Source: Oncomelania hupensis
Taxonomy: Eukaryota; Mollusca; Gastropoda; Littorinimorpha; Pomatiopsidae
Assembly (NCBI GenBank): GCA_036898135.1
Contig: CM072513.1
Coordinates: 36,007,428-36,071,427, forward strand
DNA: 64,000 bases
Direction: 5' to 3'
The notes below the pieces were generated by a model. The model ran no database searches. It saw only the letters and a program-made list of their open reading frames with translations, and had not been told where the DNA came from. The stretch's first letter is position 1. The number at the start of each line of letters is the position of its first letter. This document shows positions 42,501 to 53,929 of this stretch, piece by piece. Both the position numbers and the translations under genes were made by a program.

Positions 42501-45500
42501 ATCCCCCTAACTATCTTAATCTTAATCAAACAGTCACCTCTGCCTCAACCCAAAGAGCTAGGCTATTGCTTATTCCTATGTGGACAGTGGCTGTGATGCT
42601 GCTTTAGGGTTAGGGGTTTGGGTTGTGATCCATCAACTCTTCTTGAGATAGGTGAAGCATTCAGGGGGTCCTCTTGGGGATGAGCCCAATATGGACCGCC
42701 TGACTGGATGGGTTGAGGAGAAACTTCAGGTTCTTAGAGGTCTGTACTTTGAAAGGGTTCCAATCTCCCAATAACGACCGGACATTTGGGCGGGAAACCG
42801 TCTGGCGCCCAAAATACTGCCAAAGGCACCGTTTAGGTGCACCAAGTGGGTACAGCACACATACCCTGACCGAACAATGTTGGAAAAGCAGCCAAATTCA
42901 TCCCCATGAGGTGGCCACTTTGGATCGAAAGTATTTGGTCATTTTGTACAAGGATTTCAGGACGGTCAGATCAATCAAACAGTCACCTCCCCCCAACGCG
43001 TTCTTTCATTCTTTCCGTGTTGGGGGACTATATGCAGGGGTGGGGCTAGAACATAACTGGTAAATGGGAACAGACTGGGTGAAGTGGTTCTTGAGGTATG
43101 GAACTTATACGACGCAAATCGCGCAACGATTGTACACACTTTCCTCTATCAACCCATGCCATCATCACTTTGGGAGCTCCTATCGTATCACCCCTCCCCT
43201 ATTTTGGGGCTGGTTTTGTTTCTTGGCGTACTATAGGATGTGTCTAGGACTCAGCATCAAGGGATACCAGATACAAGATACAACAGAGCTTTATTATCTG
43301 ACTGTGAGACATGAACTTGATCAATACACACAACCCATAACACATGGACCCTACTCTGGTTGCACTTTACATTGTTCCTGGACCTCTATCTATCAATACA
43401 GATCAAGCTATCACCAGTCCCATACCTCGGGGGTCGTATCCCATCCCCCATACCCCTAACTATCTTAATCTTAATCAAACAGTCACCTCTGCCTCAACCC
43501 AAAGAGCTAGGCTATTGCTTATTCCTATGTGGACAGTGGCTGTGATGCTGCTTTAGGGTTAGGGGTTTGGGTTGTGATCCATCAACTCTTCTTGAGATAG
43601 GTGAAGCATTCAGGGGGTCCTCTTGGGGATGAGCCCAATATGGACCGCCTGACTGGATGGGTTGAGGAGAAACTTCAGGTTCTTAGAGGTCTGTACTTTG
43701 AAAGGGTTCCAATCTCCCAATAACGACCGGACATTTGGGCGGGAAACCGTCTGGCGCCCAAAATACTGCCAAAGGCACCGTTTAGGTGCACCAAGTGGGT
43801 ACAGCACACATACCCTGACCGAACAATGTTGGAAAAGCAGCCAAATTCATCCCCATGAGGTGGCCACTTTGGATCGAAAGTATTTGGTCATTTTGTACAA
43901 GGATTTCAGGACGGTCAGATCAATCAAACAGTCAACTCTCCCCAACGCGTTCTTTCATTCTTTCCGTGTTGGGGGGACTATATGCAGGGTTGGGGCTAGA
44001 ACATAACTGGTAAATGGGAACAGACTGGGTGAAGTGGTTCTTGAGGTATGGAACTTATACGACGCAAATCGCGCAACGATTGTACACACTTTCCTCTATC
44101 AACCCATGCCATCATCACTTTGGGAGCTCCTATCGTATCACCCCTCCCCTAACTTGGGGCTGGTTTTGTTTCTTGGCGTACTATAGGATGTGTCTAGGAC
44201 TCAGCATCAAGGGATACCAGATACAAGATACAACAGAGCTTTATTATCTGACTGTGAGACATGAACTTGATCAATACACACAACCCATAACACATGGACC
44301 CTACTCTGGTTGCACTTTACATTGTTCCTGGACCTCTATCTATCAATACAGATCAAGCTATCACCAGTCCCATACCTCGGGGGTAGTATCCCATCCCCCA
44401 TCCCCCTAACTATCTTAATCTTAATCAAACAGTCACCTCTGCCTCAACCCAAAGAGCTAGGCTATTGCTTATTCCTATGTGGACAGTGGCTGTGATGCTG
44501 CTTTAGGGTTAGGGGTTTGGGTTGTGATCCATCAACTCTTCTTGAGATAAGTGAAGCATTCAGGGGGTCCTCTTGGGGATGAGCCCAATATGGACCGCCT
44601 GACTGGATGGGTTGAGGAGAAACTTCAGGTTCTTAGAGGTCTGTACTTTGAAAGGGTTCCAATCTCCCAATAACGACCGGACATTTGGGCGGGAAACCGT
44701 CTGGCGCCCAAAATACTGCCAAAGGCACCGTTTAGGTGCACGAAGTGGGTACAGCACACATACCCTGACCGAACAATGTTGGAAAAGCAGCCAAATTCAT
44801 CCCCATGAGGTGGCCACTTTGGATCGAAAGTATTTGGTCATTTTGTACAAGGATTTCAGGACGGTCAGATCAATCAAACAGTCAGCTCTCCCCAACGCGT
44901 TCTTTCATTCTTTCCGTGTTGGGGGACTATATGCAGGGTTGGGGCTAGAACATAACTGGTAAATGGGAACAGACTGGGTGAAGTGGTTCTTGAGGTATGG
45001 AACTTATACGACGCAAATCGCGCAACGATTGTACACACTTTCCTCTATCAACCCATGCCATCATCACTTTGGGAGCTCCTATCGTATCAGCCCTCCCCTA
45101 ACTTGGGGCTGGTTTTGTTTCTTGGCGTACTATAGGATGTGTCTAGGACTCAGCATCAAGGGATACCAGATACAAGATACAACAGAGCTTTATTATCTGA
45201 CTGTGAGACATGAACTTGATCAATACACACAACCCATAACACATGGACCCTACTCTGGTTGCACTTTACATTGTTCCTGGACCTCTATCTATCAATACAG
45301 ATCAAGCTATCACCAGTCCCATACCTCGGGGGTAGTATCCCATCCCCCATCCCCCTAACTATCTTAATCTTAATCAAACAGTCACCTCTGCCTCAACCCA
45401 AAGAGCTAGGCTATTGCTTATTCCTATGTGGACAGTGGCTGTGATGCTGCTTAGGGTTAGGGGTTTGGGTTGTGATCCATCAACTCTTCTTGAGATAAGT

Positions 45501-48500
45501 GAAGCATTCAGGGGGTCCTCTTGGGGATGAGCCCAATATGGACCGCCTGACTGGATGGGTTGAGGAGAAACTTCAGGTTCTTAGGTGTCTGTACTTTGAA
45601 AGGGTTCCAATTTCCCATTAACGACCGGACATTTGGGCGGGAAACCGTCTGGCGCCCAAAATACTGCCAAAGGCACCGTTTAGGTGCACCAAGTGGGTAC
45701 AGCACACATACCCTGACCGAACAATGTTGGAAAAGCAGCCAAATTCATCCCCATGAGGTGGCCACTTTGGATCGAAAGTATTAGGTCATTTTGTACAAGG
45801 ATTTCAGGACGGTCAGATCAATCAAACAGTGACCTCTCCCCAACGCGTTCTTTCATTCTTTCCGTGTTGGGGAACTATATGCAGGGTTGGGGCTAGAACA
45901 TAACTGGTAAATGGGAACAGACTGGGTGAAGTGGTTCTTCAGTTATTGAACTTATACGACGCAAATCGCGCAACGATTGTACACACTTTCCTCTATCAAC
46001 CCATGCCATCATCACTTTGGGAGCTCCTATCGTATCAGCCCTCCCCTAACTTGGGGCTGGTTTTGTTTCTTGGCGTACTATAGGATGTGTCTAGGACTCA
46101 GCATCAAGGGATACCAGATACAAGATACAACAGAGCTTTATTATCTGACTGTGAGACATGAACTTGATCAATACACACAACCCATAACACATGGACCCTA
46201 CTCTGGTTGCACTTTACATTGTTCCTGGACCTCTATCTATGAATACAGATCAAGCTATCACCAGTCCCATACCTCGGGGGTAGTATCCCATCCCCCATCC
46301 CCCTAACTATCTTAATCTTAATCAAACAGTCACCTCTGCCTCAACCCAAAGAGCTAGGCTATTGCTTATTCCTATGTGGACAGTGGCTGTGATGCTGCTT
46401 TAGGGTTAGGGGTTTGGGTTGTGATCCATCAACTCTTCTTGAGATAGGTGAAGCATTCAGGGGGTCCTCTTGGGGATGAGCCCAATATGGACCGCCTGAC
46501 TGGATGGGTTGAGGAGAAACTTCGGGTTCTTAGGTGTCTGTACTTTGAAAGGGTTCCAATCTCCCAATAACGACCGGACATTTGGGCGGGAAACCGTCTG
46601 GCGCCCAAAATACTGCCAAAGGCACCATTCAGGTGCACCAAGTGGGTACAGCACACATACCCTGACCGAACAATGTTGGAAAAGCAGCCAAATTCATCCC
46701 CATGAGGTGGCCACTTTGGATCGAAAGTATTTGGTCATTTTGTACAAGGATTTCAGGACGGTCAGATCAATCAAACAGTCACCTCCCCCCAACGCGTTCT
46801 TTCATTCTTTCCGTGTTGGGGGACTATATGCAGGGTTGGGGCTAGAACATAACTGGTAAATGGGAACAGACTGGGTGAAGTGGTTCTTGAGGTATGGAAC
46901 TTATACGACGCAAATCGCGCAACGATTGTACACACTTTCCTCTATCAACCCATGCCATCATCACTTTGGGAGCTCCTATCGTATCACCCCTCCCCTAACT
47001 TGGGGCTGGTTTTGTTTCTTGGCGTATGTGGACAGTGGCTGTGATGCTGCTTTAGGGTTAGGGGTTTGGGTTGTGATCCATCAACTCTTCTTGAGATAGG
47101 TGAAGCATTCAGGGGGTCCTCTTGGGGATGAGCCCAATATGGACCGCCTGACTGGATGGGTTGAGGAGAAACTTCAGGTTCTTAGAGGTCTGTACTTTGA
47201 AAGGGTTCCAATCTCCCAATAACGACCGGACATTTGGGCGGGAAACCGTCTGGCGCCCAAAATACTGCCAAAGGCACCGTTTAGGTGCACCAAGTGGGTA
47301 CAGCACACATACCCTGACCGAACAATGTTGGAAAAGCAGCCAAATTCATCCCCATGAGGTGGCCACTTTGGATCGAAAGTATTTGGTCATTTTGTACAAG
47401 GATTTCAGGACGGTCAGATCAATCAAACAGTCACCTCCCCCCAACGCGTTCTTTCATTCTTTCCGTGTTGGGGGACTATATGCAGGGTTGGGGCTAGAAC
47501 ATAACTGGTAAATGGGAACAGACTGGGTGAAGTGGTTCTTGAGGTATGGAACTTATACGACGCAAATCGCGCAAACGATTGTACACACTTTCCTCTATCA
47601 ACCCATGCCATCATCACTTTGGGAGCTCCTATCGTATCACCCCTCCCCTAACTTGGGGCTGGTTTTGTTTCTTGGCGTACTATAGGATGTGTCTAGGACT
47701 CAGCATCAAGGGATACCAGATACAAGATACAACAGAGCTTTATTATCTGACTGTGAGACATGAACTTGATCAATACACACAACCCATAACACATGGACCC
47801 TACTCTGGTTGCACTTTACATTGTTCCTGGACCTCTATCTATCAATACAGATCAAGCTATCACCAGTCCCATACCTCGGGGGTCGTATCCCATCCCCCAT
47901 CCCCCTAACTATCTTAATCTTAATCAAACAGTCACCTCTGCCTCAACCCAAAGAGCTAGGCTATTGCTTATTCCTATGTGGACAGTGGCTGTGATGCTGC
48001 TTTAGGGTTAGGGGTTTGGGTTGTGATCCATCAACTCTTCTTGAGATAGGTGAAGCATTCAGGGGGTCCTCTTGGGGATGAGCCCAATATGGACCGCCTG
48101 ACTGGATGGGTTGAGGAGAAACTTCAGGTTCTTAGAGGTCTGTACTTTGAAAGGGTTCCAATCTCCCAATAACGACCGGACATTTGGGCGGGAAACCGTC
48201 TGGCGCCCAAAATACTGCCAAAGGCACCGTTTAGGTGCACGAAGTGGGTACAGCACACATACCCTGACCGAACAATGTTGGAAAAGCAGCCAAATTCATC
48301 CCCATGAGGTGGCCACTTTGGATCGAAAGTATTTGGTCATTTTGTACAAGGATTTCAGGACGGTCAGATCAATCAAATAGTCACCTCCCCCCAACGCGTT
48401 CTTTCATTCTTTCCGTGTTGGGGGACTATATGCAGGGGTGGGGCGAGAACATAACTGGTAAATGGGAACAGACTGGGTGAAGTGGTTCTTGAGGTATGGA

Positions 48501-48840
48501 ACTTATACGACGCAAATCGCGCAACGATTGTACACACTTTCCTCTATCAACCCATGCCATCATCACTTTGGGAGCTCCTATCGTATCACCCCTCCCCTAA
48601 CTTGGGGCTGGTTTTGTTTCTTGGCGTACTATAGGATGTGTCTAGGACTCAGCATCAAGGGATACCAGATACAAGATACGACAGAGCTTTATTATCTGAC
48701 TGTGAGACATGAACTGGATCAATACACACAACCCATAACACATGGACCCTACTCTGTTTGCACTTTATATTCTTACTGGACATCTATCTATCAATAGAGA
48801 TCAAGCTATCCTATTAACCATCCCATAACTAGAGGTGGTT
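39579..48840. repeat. Satellite array, unit about 949 bp, ten repeats
   Basis: Units start (TTCCTGGACCTCTATCTATC) at 39579, 40528, 41477, 42426, 43375, 44325, 45274, 46222, a fused unit, 47824 and a partial at 48773. Most are 949 bp; single-base indels give 948 or 950. Units differ by only a few bases each. Repeats eight and nine are fused by a deletion of about 297 bp at 47026. The last partial unit is clearly diverged, as is usual at array edges. Each unit holds a 116-codon and a 131-codon frame on the plus strand separated by one TAA. Neither has a recognisable domain, so I treat them as by-products. On the minus strand the unit has AATAAAGCTCTGTTGTATC, like a LINE 3' end. Confidence 0.97.
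47020..47032. other. Deletion junction between satellite repeats eight and nine
   Basis: TTCTTGGCGTA joins TGTGGACAGTGG; normally 297 bases lie between. A TA shared by both edges is the only microhomology, so the loss was probably by end joining within the array. Confidence 0.85.
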
Positions 48841-48912
48841 GGGCCCCCTCCTCCCCCACTCTTACCCTTATACTAACACTTTACCCCATCCATATCATAT
48901 CACTACATCACC

Positions 48913-48962
48913 TGTAGATGAGACAGGTGAGCGTGTATGTTGGTTCAGATCGCCGCCCTTTA
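48913..48962 (+). repeat. (ATT)n-tailed repeat fragment, right border of the satellite
   Basis: GATGAGACAGGTGAGCGTG to CAGATCGCCGCCCTTT, the 5' part of the element at 3781-3897. It faces the opposite way from the copy at the left border. Confidence 0.8.
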
Positions 48963-48969
48963 GCCACCC

Positions 48970-49600
48970 TCACCACAGATAACCCTATTGCACGATGGTC
49001 TAATGGTAGTGCGTTAGGTTAGGAGATCAAAATCATTGGCATAGCTCAATTATTGAGTTCAGAGTGACTGTTTTAGTGATCCAACCCCCCAAAAGAACAT
49101 GTCTCCTAAACCACCTTTTGGAGATTTGTTCAAAAACGGTAGCTACGATTTCCTTTTAATTTCGCACACTAGTAGGGTTAGGGTTAGTGGCAAATGTATC
49201 AAATTTTATTCTGATGAATACAATTGTGAATAAAATTTGATTCAACAACAATAGCTAGACTCCATTTCGTTTGCTCAAATAAGCCTACTCTAACAAATAT
49301 TTGGCCAAGGTTTTGAGTTGCGGCTTTCCAAAACCGCTTTGATGTGCGCAATTTGTTACCAGTGTGTGTGTATCTGCAGCCACACGCACACACACACACA
49401 ATCTTCAGCTTAGGCTGTTTTCACGTTCGCACACATACAATCACAGCTATAAGTGAGCGTCACAGTAGGGAGTCTTCGACTGTCCTATCCTGCCACAAAG
49501 TACCTGTTCCTTTTCCAATTAAAGAGCGATAGTTTAGCTATGTTTCTGGTTAAAACACGCTGAGCATTGACACTAAAATGTTGACCGTATGAAGGGTTAC
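48970..49600. other. No gene seen
   Basis: A weak tRNA-like string (GATGGTCTAATGGTAGTGCG near 49000) lacks a B box. A short GGGTTAGGGTTAG occurs near 49176. A (CA) patch lies near 49380. Confidence 0.4.
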
Positions 49601-49607
49601 AGACATA

Positions 49608-49900
49608 TTTATTATTTATTTATTTATTTAATCGTTCTTATATAGCGCTTTTCCAGCTCAAGAGCTGCTCAAAGCGCTGGCCGATACAGGATCTAACTCA
49701 AGGCACCCGAGACGCCCACCCGCAGCCTTTGGGCGCATGGTCTGACGCCCGGACAACTGAGCACAATCCTGGGCAGCCAGGGATGAAAGAGAAGGACCTA
49801 GGTGCATGCTGGGTGTTTTCTTGTCACCGGCACTCACCCGTCTAGGACATGAGCGTCAGGATCTTTAAAGTCCGAATGTATGCGATACAGACTCAATAGC
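49608..49900 (-). repeat. Family B repeat with (AAAT)n tail
   Basis: In minus orientation it ends CCAGCGCTTTGAGCAGCTCT, GGAAAAGCGCTATATAAG and an (AAAT)n tail (49610-49632 on plus as TTTATTTATT). This is the best-preserved 3' end of the family in the window. Confidence 0.8.
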
Positions 49901-50010
49901 GCGAACATTTTTCAGTGAAAATTTTTTCGGGATAATAAGATACAACGGAGATATAGGATAACAAAGGAGTCAAGTACCCCTAATTCTTGACCAATTTTAA
50001 TCGGGTTTGT

Positions 50011-50070
50011 GATCCGGTCCTGATTTGGCTCGGAAGAGTCCGCTGGACCTAAAGCATCAATCAATCAATC
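50011..50070 (+). mobile_element. Family A, 60-bp truncated copy
   Basis: CCTGATTTGGCTCGGAAGAG, CCGCTGGACCTAAAGCA and an (ATCA)n tail. Perfect 12-bp duplication AATCGGGTTTGT (49999-50010 and 50071-50082). Confidence 0.92.
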
Positions 50071-50304
50071 AATCGGGTTTGTTGCAAAATGACCAGCTCC
50101 ATCTGCCAAGACAGATGGTGGTTAAAAACACATCACCTCGGTGGGGGGTAGGTGGGGTGGGGGTGCCCCCATGAGGTGGGTGATGAGATAAGACCCCCCC
50201 CCCCCCCCACATTGTTGATGGGATAGCTTTTTCTAATGCAGCTGCCGCGTATCCCCCAAAAACAAGAAAACAGCCCCAACGATCTGCGAGTTATGGTATT
50301 GGTG

Positions 50305-50415
50305 ATATAAACACAGTTTAGACTAGTTGCGCGATTCGCGTCGTATAAATTCTATATCTCGGGAACCACTGCACCGATTTGGATCATGTTTACCAGTTTT
50401 GATCACGGACCCGTG
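50305..50415 (-). repeat. Satellite-related dispersed fragment
   Basis: The minus strand has ACTGGTAAA, GCAGTGGTTCCCGAGATAT, GAATTTATACGACGCGAATC and GCGCAAC. These match, in order, the satellite segment at 40203-40280 and its repeats. It is diverged and single copy, outside the array. Confidence 0.75.
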
Positions 50416-50521
50416 CACCTAAAAAATAATGTCAGGTTTGGCTCACAAAAACTAACTCCATGGTCTCGAGCTGTGTGTGTTTTCCCATATAGACCCAAAA
50501 ATTGATGGCCTTTCTAGGAAG

Positions 50522-50600
50522 CCTTCATAGCTAAGTTAGTAAAACTTCCGCCTACCGTGCAGGACGACCCAAGTTCAAACCTCACGCGGACCGTATTTTT
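50522..50600 (+). mobile_element. Degenerate tRNA-derived SINE head
   Basis: CATAGCTAAGTTAGTAAAAC (A-box-like) and CAAGTTCAAACCTC (B-box-like) at tRNA spacing, before a T-rich and (ATT)n stretch. Confidence 0.5.
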
Positions 50601-50655
50601 TTTTTTACACTACAATATGGATATTTTTCTTTTTAATATAGGCTTTTTACCTTTA

Positions 50656-50657
<2 letters not shown>

Positions 50658-50686
<29 letters not shown>

Positions 50687-50713
50687 TTTTTTTTTTTAAT
50701 TTACTAATAATAA

Positions 50714-50781
<68 letters not shown>

Positions 50782-50810
50782 TACTATTACTATTATTATA
50801 TCTTATATCA
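50658..50810. repeat. (ATT)n microsatellite
   Basis: Two long ATT runs separated by an AT-rich spacer. Poly-Tyr frames are artefacts. Confidence 0.95.
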
Positions 50811-50867
50811 AATTTTCTTTTAAAACCTTGGTGGTTTTTTTATATTTCTATTTGTATTATTCTATAT

Positions 50868-50966
50868 CAGGGGCGTCGCACACGGGGGGCGGGCAGGGGG
50901 GGCACCCGCCCCCCAATAATTTGGCCCAAAAAAAAAAAGAAAGAGAGAGAGAAAGAAGAAAAGAAG

Positions 50967-50998
<32 letters not shown>

Positions 50999-51840
50999 TT
51001 TCAAACGATAGAGGAAGGCAGGAAGAATCAATAATTAAAAAAAATCACCATATTTTTAAACCGTAGTGTAAAGGGCTAACGTACGAAATAATATTACAAT
51101 AATCTATTAGCATGTGCCTGTGTTTCACAACAAAATATTTCGTGGCCCTAACGCAATCACCGGGCAGCAGAGCTGGCTTTCGCTGTTTGAAAGAAGTGTC
51201 ATTTCATCACGCAAAAAGCAAAATTAACAAAACAATGGAATCGTCTGTTTTCCAGGTTTGTTGATATCAATTATTTACTTTAGTCTGTAAAATGAGTAAG
51301 GCAAGGGTGAATGTGCAAGTGTCAATAAATAGTTGAGGTGCGCGATATTTTTTAATTTAGATTTAGTTTGTTGATAGGCCTACACGTGCACGTGCTTTGA
51401 TCGCAAAAGGGGAAAAAAAAAGGACCCGTTCGCTTTTCTGGGGACAGATAACGTGGTCTTGACTGCTTTGATTATTACACCACCACCCCCACCCCCCACT
51501 ACCCATTATAGGTTTCACTTGGTTTGTTTGTTTGTTTGTTTGTTTTGTTTGTTTATGTGTCCGCGAATAGATCTCCGATGTTTGTGGACTGAACTAGCTG
51601 AGATTTTGTTCATGGACTACTAGTAAGATCATCTCGATCCTTCCCAAAATCCAAGGTCACAGCTAGGTCAAAAAGGACAAAACCTGACCTTTGGCTCCTT
51701 TTTTGGTCTGTAAAAAGATCTCTGGTGTTTGTAGACAAAATGACGTCCCGCTTGTCAGCCCCCCCCCCCCCCTCCCCACCTCCCTGTCGACAGGGTTGCC
51801 CCCCCCCCCCCCCAATATTTTGGACCGTGCGACGCCCCTG
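50868..51840. mobile_element. Non-autonomous TIR transposon, 973 bp
   Basis: Perfect 14-bp inverted ends CAGGGGCGTCGCAC (50868-50881) and GTGCGACGCCCCTG (51827-51840). Flanks share TATAT (5 bp), though in AT-rich context. CAGGGG-type ends suggest hAT-like, but an 8-bp duplication is not seen. Inside are G/C runs and a purine tract (50930-51000). No transposase. Confidence 0.72.
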
Positions 51841-51847
51841 TATATTC

Positions 51848-51914
51848 AATATTATTATTATTAGTATAAGTATTAGTATTAGTATTAGTATTAGTATTAG
51901 TATTAGTATTATTA
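51848..51914. repeat. (TATTAG)n hexanucleotide repeat
   Basis: About nine TATTAG units directly beside the TIR element. Confidence 0.92.
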
Positions 51915-52002
51915 CCAAGGATCGGGATGGGGTGGTACGTGTAGGTAAAAGGGGGCTACGGGTAGGTTTAAAGGGGCATGGGTAGGCATAACGGGGATAC
52001 GT

Positions 52003-52282
52003 GGGGCCGGGTAGCTCAGTTGGTAAGAGCGTCTTGCTAGTAACCGAAAGGTCGCTGGTTCGAATCCCGGATTGGTCAACGTGTGATCATATTATTTTCC
52101 CCTTTACCAACAACTGGCCCGCTGGTGTCAGTATAAATCGGTCCAGTAGTCACCTATATGCGAAAGTGTCGTGTGACTATAATCTACAAACAACGGGGAT
52201 ATGGGTATATATAAGGGGGTATGGTGATGGTCCCCTATACGCCTATGTGTCCGGGGACGTTAATCTATATAACTAACTAACT
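52003..52282 (+). mobile_element. tRNA-derived SINE (SINE 3)
   Basis: GGGCCGGGTAGCTCAGTTGG has a perfect A box, and CTGGTTCGAATCCC is a perfect B box 34 bases further (52057-52067). A body of about 200 bp ends in (AACT)n (52271-52282). The anticodon arm does not pair (TCTTG versus CCGAA), so this is not a tRNA gene. Confidence 0.82.
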
Positions 52283-52314
52283 CGATTCCTTTCATCCATA
52301 CCTGCGAAACGATC

Positions 52315-52512
52315 AACGGGGAAGTATCAAGGAGGGTACAGGTAGGTTACAAGGGGGGTACGGAAGGTATCAAGGGGGTATGGGGAGGTATCAAGTGGGT
52401 TCGGGAGGTATCAAGGGGGTATGGTGAGGCATCATGGAGTGGGGGGGAGACTAGGAGATATCAGAGGGGGTGGGTATGGTGAGGTATCAAGGGGGATATG
52501 GGGAGGTATCAT
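52315..52512. repeat. G-rich degenerate minisatellite
   Basis: A unit of about 20 bp, GGTATCAAGGGGGTATGGGGA, repeats about nine times with much drift. Related wording occurs at 51930-52000. Confidence 0.75.
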
Positions 52513-52662
52513 CGTCCAAATGAAACTCGCTCACAACAGTTGTCTCTGTCTACATTTCAAACAGCAACCTGTTGGCTTGCCAGGGTACAAAAACCACTAG
52601 TATGTATATATTCTACTTCACTTTGTCAACAGTTTTACTGTCACTACATCACCTGTGTGAAT

Positions 52663-52926
52663 GAATGAATGAATGAATGAACATTGAGGTTTAACGTCTA
52701 CACCCACAATTGGCGATATGGCAGACGGGGATAACCATCCCAGGGACAGAGGGGTAGGGCCCTAAATCAATACTGAACCACAAGAGCCATCATACTGCTA
52801 AAATGGACAGTGAAAATGGCCACATTTTATATCGCCCACCACGGGATTCGAACCTGGGTCATCGGTGTGCCAGGCTAACCCTCTACCACTTGAGCTACGG
52901 CTTTGCCCCTCCTCCCCCCCCCCTCC
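52663..52926 (-). mobile_element. tRNA-derived SINE (SINE 1) with 13-bp duplication
   Basis: Perfect duplication CACCTGTGTGAAT (52650-52662 and 52927-52939). B box GGTTCGAATCC at 52844-52854 on the minus strand; the tail is (ATTC)n. A C-rich run at the 5' edge (52905-52925 on plus) is part of the insert. Confidence 0.93.
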
Positions 52927-52939
52927 CACCTGTGTGAAT

Positions 52940-53584
52940 AGGAAAGATGAGCTTATAATTATGTTGCTACAGCTCACAAGGACATACGATTTAGCCTTAC
53001 ATAGGCAAGAGGAAAGAAAAAAATTGACGAAAGCAGCCTCCATAACTCAGAATAGTTGAAGCCACAATGTATGTGTGACGTGAGACAATGCGAGGGTCGC
53101 AAGCTGGAGGGGGTGGAGCCCTTGAACACCTTATTGGGCAGAATAGTTCATGTCACAATTCATTAATGCAGTGGTGAGCCAATTGCAGGCTCGCCAAGAT
53201 GTAGGGTGGAGTCTATGTAGCTCGCAAAGCCATAGGGGTGGAGTCAGGTCTCTAGTTGCGCGATCCAACGCGACACACTCGGCGACATGGTCATGTGACG
53301 CTACGTGTGACCAATCCTCTTCAAGATATGAGTGCGGAAATCTGTCAAGTTGGACTCCCTCTCTCTCCTTCTTAGTAAAAATGTGTTTAGCCCAATACGC
53401 ACACGCACAGTCAAGTTTATAATTGCATCTTGGTAAGGACTATGCTCAAACTTAGCCAAAATAGTCTAGGCCTCACGTAGACAGCGTTTTTGCAATAAAA
53501 TTGTGAGGACTATGGTTGTAAGCCCTCAGAGCGGAAAAAGTCCTCACAGCGTGGGTGTGCAACATGGCAAAGTCCTTACGAGGG
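52940..53584. other. No gene seen
   Basis: Two loosely similar segments (GGTGGAG near 53110 and 53230) but nothing that I can name. Confidence 0.4.
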
Positions 53585-53595
53585 CGTAGGTTCAA

Positions 53596-53602
53596 AAACA
53601 CA

Positions 53603-53641
<39 letters not shown>

Positions 53642-53662
53642 GCACACACACACACACACACT
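53596..53662. repeat. (CA)n microsatellite
   Basis: CA run with a few interruptions. Confidence 0.92.
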
Positions 53663-53929
53663 CACACCAACCAGAACGTGCACATTGACTTAAGATTTTA
53701 AAATATTAATAACGTGAAATGACTTAAACAAATTTAATTAAGAAACGTACTAGCAAACTGAAAGACAAAAATAACAACAACAGTCTCAATGATTTCAGGA
53801 AGACTGAAAATTTTTAAATTTGGAGGATGGGTGGGATGTGGGAAGAAAAGGTGCGGAAGATGGAGTTGTTACACGGTTGTTGTTATTTATTAGTAGTTGA
53901 TTCAGCCCCGATGCTTGAATCTTGATACG

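Noticed and set aside
39866..48380. Family of tandem protein-coding genes (65, 70, 116 and 131 codons)
   Set aside because: The frames exist only because the satellite units are near identical; no domain, signal or splice evidence, and unit length is not a multiple of three.
39579..48840. CRISPR-like array
   Set aside because: Repeats are contiguous 949-bp units without spacers, in a eukaryotic context.
48995..49075. tRNA-like sequence beside the satellite
   Set aside because: A-box-like words are present but no B box at the right distance.
52003..52076. Possible functional tRNA gene
   Set aside because: A and B boxes are good but the anticodon stem does not pair, and a 200-bp body with an (AACT)n tail follows; it is a SINE head.
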